14,018 bases of DNA from Campylobacteraceae bacterium (GTDB lineage: Bacteria; Campylobacterota; Campylobacteria; Campylobacterales; Sulfurovaceae). The stretch spans positions 1 through 14,018 of the forward strand of contig JALSPE010000054.1 of assembly GCA_026986085.1 (NCBI GenBank), written 5' to 3'. Both the position numbers and the translations under genes were made by a program. The number at the start of each line of letters is the position of its first letter. Positions within the stretch are counted from its first letter, which is position 1. Below are positions 13,973 through 14,018 of this stretch, piece after piece. Below the pieces are notes generated by a model. It was not told the origin of the DNA. It searched no databases and saw nothing but the letters and a program-made list of their open reading frames with translations.

Positions 13973-14018
13973 TATAATTGCACTCACATTTTAAGAATGT
14001 GTTCGGAGTGCTGGTGTA
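13973..14018 (+). promoter_or_regulatory. Promoter and start of a possible structured RNA, cut by the window edge
   Basis: TATAAT (13973-13978) follows a T-rich stretch and predicts a start near 13985. From there CACATT (13985-13990) pairs with AATGTG (13996-14001), and the sequence becomes notably less AT-rich (TTCGGAGTGCTGGTGTA to the end). There is no start codon in the visible part. This looks like the 5' end of a stable RNA; the small bacterial SRP (4.5S) RNA is one possibility that I cannot confirm, because its diagnostic conserved loop would lie outside. It could also be an mRNA leader. Confidence 0.4.

Larger units (their letters stand above)
13177..14018. other. 842-bp region without protein genes
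   Basis: From the repressor stop to the window edge I see no open frame with coding features on either strand. The longest candidate (13723-13920, minus) is a low-complexity AT-rich frame with no ribosome binding site or recognisable motif. What the stretch holds is structural: a possible small RNA or terminator (13218-13316), a REP hairpin with a decayed partner (13565-13640), a strong stem-loop (13669-13702) and a promoter at the right edge (13973-13978). A further inverted repeat is described with the candidate RNA. Confidence 0.6.

Noticed and set aside
13985..14018. A tRNA gene at the right edge
   Set aside because: The visible bases do not give a tRNA acceptor and D-arm pattern, and too little sequence remains to test it.

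Overview
The window is AT-rich chromosomal DNA of a Campylobacterota (Epsilonproteobacteria) bacterium, most likely from the Sulfurimonas/Sulfurovum side of the phylum. This rests on family resemblance: a short BioB, a futalosine-pathway MqnA-type protein, a topA with four zinc ribbons, frequent TTG starts, and TATAAT -10 boxes with T-rich DNA instead of clear -35 boxes. No database search was possible, so the genus is an inference.

Left part (1-4721, minus strand): a tight gene string reads topA, then a small YfcE/MJ0936-type phosphoesterase, then bioB, then a CPA2-type cation:proton antiporter that runs off the left edge. Junctions are 4 nt, 0 nt and an 11-nt overlap, so one transcript from a promoter just upstream of topA is likely. 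A divergent extended -10 promoter (4785-4793) reads right into a secreted DUF945-like protein and asnB (glutamine-hydrolysing asparagine synthetase). Malic enzyme follows with its own promoter.

Middle (9380-10612): malic enzyme (+) converges on an mqnA-like gene (-). A pair of inverted REP-like hairpins (a REPIN) lies between their 3' ends. Upstream of mqnA is a 382-bp, extremely AT-rich divergent regulatory region holding two TATAAT boxes, a 10-bp inverted repeat placed over a predicted transcription start, and an A/T-only hairpin.

Right part (10613-13176, plus strand): moaD, moaE and moeA form a molybdenum-cofactor operon. It makes the two subunits of molybdopterin synthase and the molybdenum insertase. 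The last gene, 11 nt after moeA with a very strong ribosome binding site, encodes a phage CI-like repressor with an intact S24 Ser/Lys dyad and an Ala-Gly bond in the expected place for self-cleavage. Then 842 bp follow without any convincing gene. They hold a candidate small RNA or terminator, a second copy of the REP hairpin with a decayed partner arm, a 15-bp stem-loop, and at the very edge a promoter that appears to start a structured RNA cut off by the window end.

Most of the window is ordinary housekeeping sequence and I see no clear new multi-gene system. The points most worth checking are the REPIN-like elements (their stems covary) that bracket the mqnA-moco-repressor block as direct repeats, the S24 repressor at the end of the moco operon with a palindrome at that operon's predicted start, and the structured non-coding DNA at the right.
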